A stretch of 6,663 nucleotides of DNA from an uncultured Anaerosacchariphilus sp. (GTDB taxonomy: Bacteria > Bacillota > Clostridia > Lachnospirales > Lachnospiraceae), in assembly GCA_934373375.1 (NCBI GenBank), contig CAKROP010000122.1, forward strand, positions 1 to 6,663. The letters are read 5' to 3'. Position numbers and translations under genes: made by a program. This document shows positions 6,053-6,663 of the stretch, piece by piece. The notes beneath the pieces were generated by a model. The model was not told where the DNA came from, did not search any database, and was given only the letters and a program-made list of their open reading frames with translations. Each line of letters opens with the position of its first letter. The first letter of the stretch is position 1.

Positions 6053-6663
6053 TTACTCGTCCCAGTTATGATATACATTCTGCACGTCGTCATCCTCATC
6101 CAGAAGATCCAGTGTTCTCTGCAGATTCTTAACCGCGTCCTCGTCAGTCAGAGTTACGTAAGTCTGCGGAATCATGGTAACCTCTGCCTCTGCCATGGGG
6201 ATTCCCTTTTCCTCCAGCGCAGCACGTACTTCACTGAAAGAATCCGGATCGGTCAAAATCTCGAAGCTGTCTTCTTCCTCGGAGAAATCCTCTGCCCCTG
6301 CGTCCAGCGCCAGCATCATCAGATCGTCCGGATCCATATCGCACTCCTCGCGGTCTACGATGATCTGTCCCTTCTTATCAAACATATAGGATACACAGCC
6401 CTGGTTGCCGATGGAGCCGTTGCCCTTGGTAAAGGCGCTTCTTACATTGGCCGCGGTACGGTTCTTGTTGTCGGTCAGCGCATCTACAATGATAGCGATG
6501 CCGTTGGGTCCATAGCCTTCATAAGATACATACTCATAATTAACAGCATTGGCGTTTCCTGCCGCTTTCTTGATACCGCGGTCAATGGTATCGTTGGGCA
6601 TGTTGGCCGCCTTTGCCTTGGCAATGACGTCACGCAGCTTGCTGTTGTTATTCGGGTCCGCGC
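6053..6663 (-). CDS. yebC: YebC/PmpR/TACO1 family protein, lacking its N-terminus (cut by right edge)
   Basis: The reading frame is open to the window edge, so the true start lies outside. About 202 residues are visible of a family usually near 240-250. The edge-proximal residues ADPNNNSKLRDVIAKAKAAN continue into MPNDTIDRGIKKAAG, the standard YebC N-terminal helical domain, so the Met at 6601 is internal. Further hallmarks are YVSYEGYGPNGIAIIVDALT, DNKNRTAANVRSAFTKGNGS and the GNQGCVSYMFDKKG segment, then an acidic middle and the closing domain ending VQNVYHNWDE. The family was long annotated as transcriptional regulators (PmpR). More recent work on bacterial YebC and mitochondrial TACO1 points to helping ribosomes through proline-rich stretches, so translation is the likelier role, in the cytoplasm. 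It is followed after 15 bases by the CFI-box gene, probably on the same transcript. The TAA stop is at 6053-6055. Confidence 0.95.
   Translation of the reverse strand, partial: ADPNNNSKLRDVIAKAKAANMPNDTIDRGIKKAAGNANAVNYEYVSYEGYGPNGIAIIVDALTDNKNRTAANVRSAFTKGNGSIGNQGCVSYMFDKKGQIIVDREECDMDPDDLMMLALDAGAEDFSEEEDSFEILTDPDSFSEVRAALEEKGIPMAEAEVTMIPQTYVTLTDEDAVKNLQRTLDLLDEDDDVQNVYHNWDE

Noticed and set aside
6599..6601. ATG at 6601 as the yebC start codon.
   Set aside because: The frame stays open to the window edge and the 20 codons upstream encode conserved YebC sequence (PNNNSKLRDVIAKAKAAN), so this Met is internal.
1..6663. CRISPR arrays, tRNAs, rRNAs, insertion sequences, integrase sites or phage-defence genes.
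   Set aside because: No spaced direct repeats, cloverleaf pattern, transposase or nuclease/toxin motif was seen. Coding is dense with housekeeping-type families on one strand, and no gap reaches 300 bases.

Overview
The window looks like core chromosome of an anaerobic, spore-forming-type Firmicute, most likely a Lachnospiraceae member. The evidence is the protein families and their sequence style, AGGAGG-type ribosome binding sites, a base composition near one half G+C by eye, and the tepA–ftsK/spoIIIE adjacency, which is also seen close to spoIIIE in Bacillus subtilis. The species is inferred from style, not established. There is no mobile element, CRISPR array, rRNA or tRNA.

All seven genes are on the minus strand, so transcription runs from the right edge to the left edge. 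In that order: (1) yebC, a YebC/PmpR/TACO1-family gene cut by the right edge; (2) 15 bases later, a 261-residue protein of unknown function with a recognisable C-terminal CFI-box motif; (3) a strong hairpin with a T6 run, which looks like an intrinsic terminator closing this pair; (4) tepA, a ClpP-class serine peptidase whose ATG abuts the terminator's T-run; (5) a good promoter (TGGACA-17-TATAAT with an extended -10); (6) a likely three-gene operon of ftsK/spoIIIE, a membrane protein with zinc ribbon, TPR and chitobiase-like C-terminal domain, and a small Dabb-domain protein, with gaps of 20 and 15 bases; (7) a second good promoter (TTGAAA-17-TATTAT) with a roughly 90-base leader carrying a GCAA-capped hairpin; (8) the first 69 codons of an NfnA/PyrK-like FAD/NAD-binding flavoprotein subunit, cut by the left edge.

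The genes do not form one obvious pathway. The yebC pair suggests translation or an unknown process, tepA–ftsK points to chromosome translocation and spore biology, and the left-edge gene is redox metabolism. The most interesting points are the terminator-like hairpin that runs into the tepA start codon, the CFI-box gene linked to yebC, the unusual domain mix of the gene after ftsK, and the structured leader of the flavoprotein gene. None of these is by itself proof of a new system.
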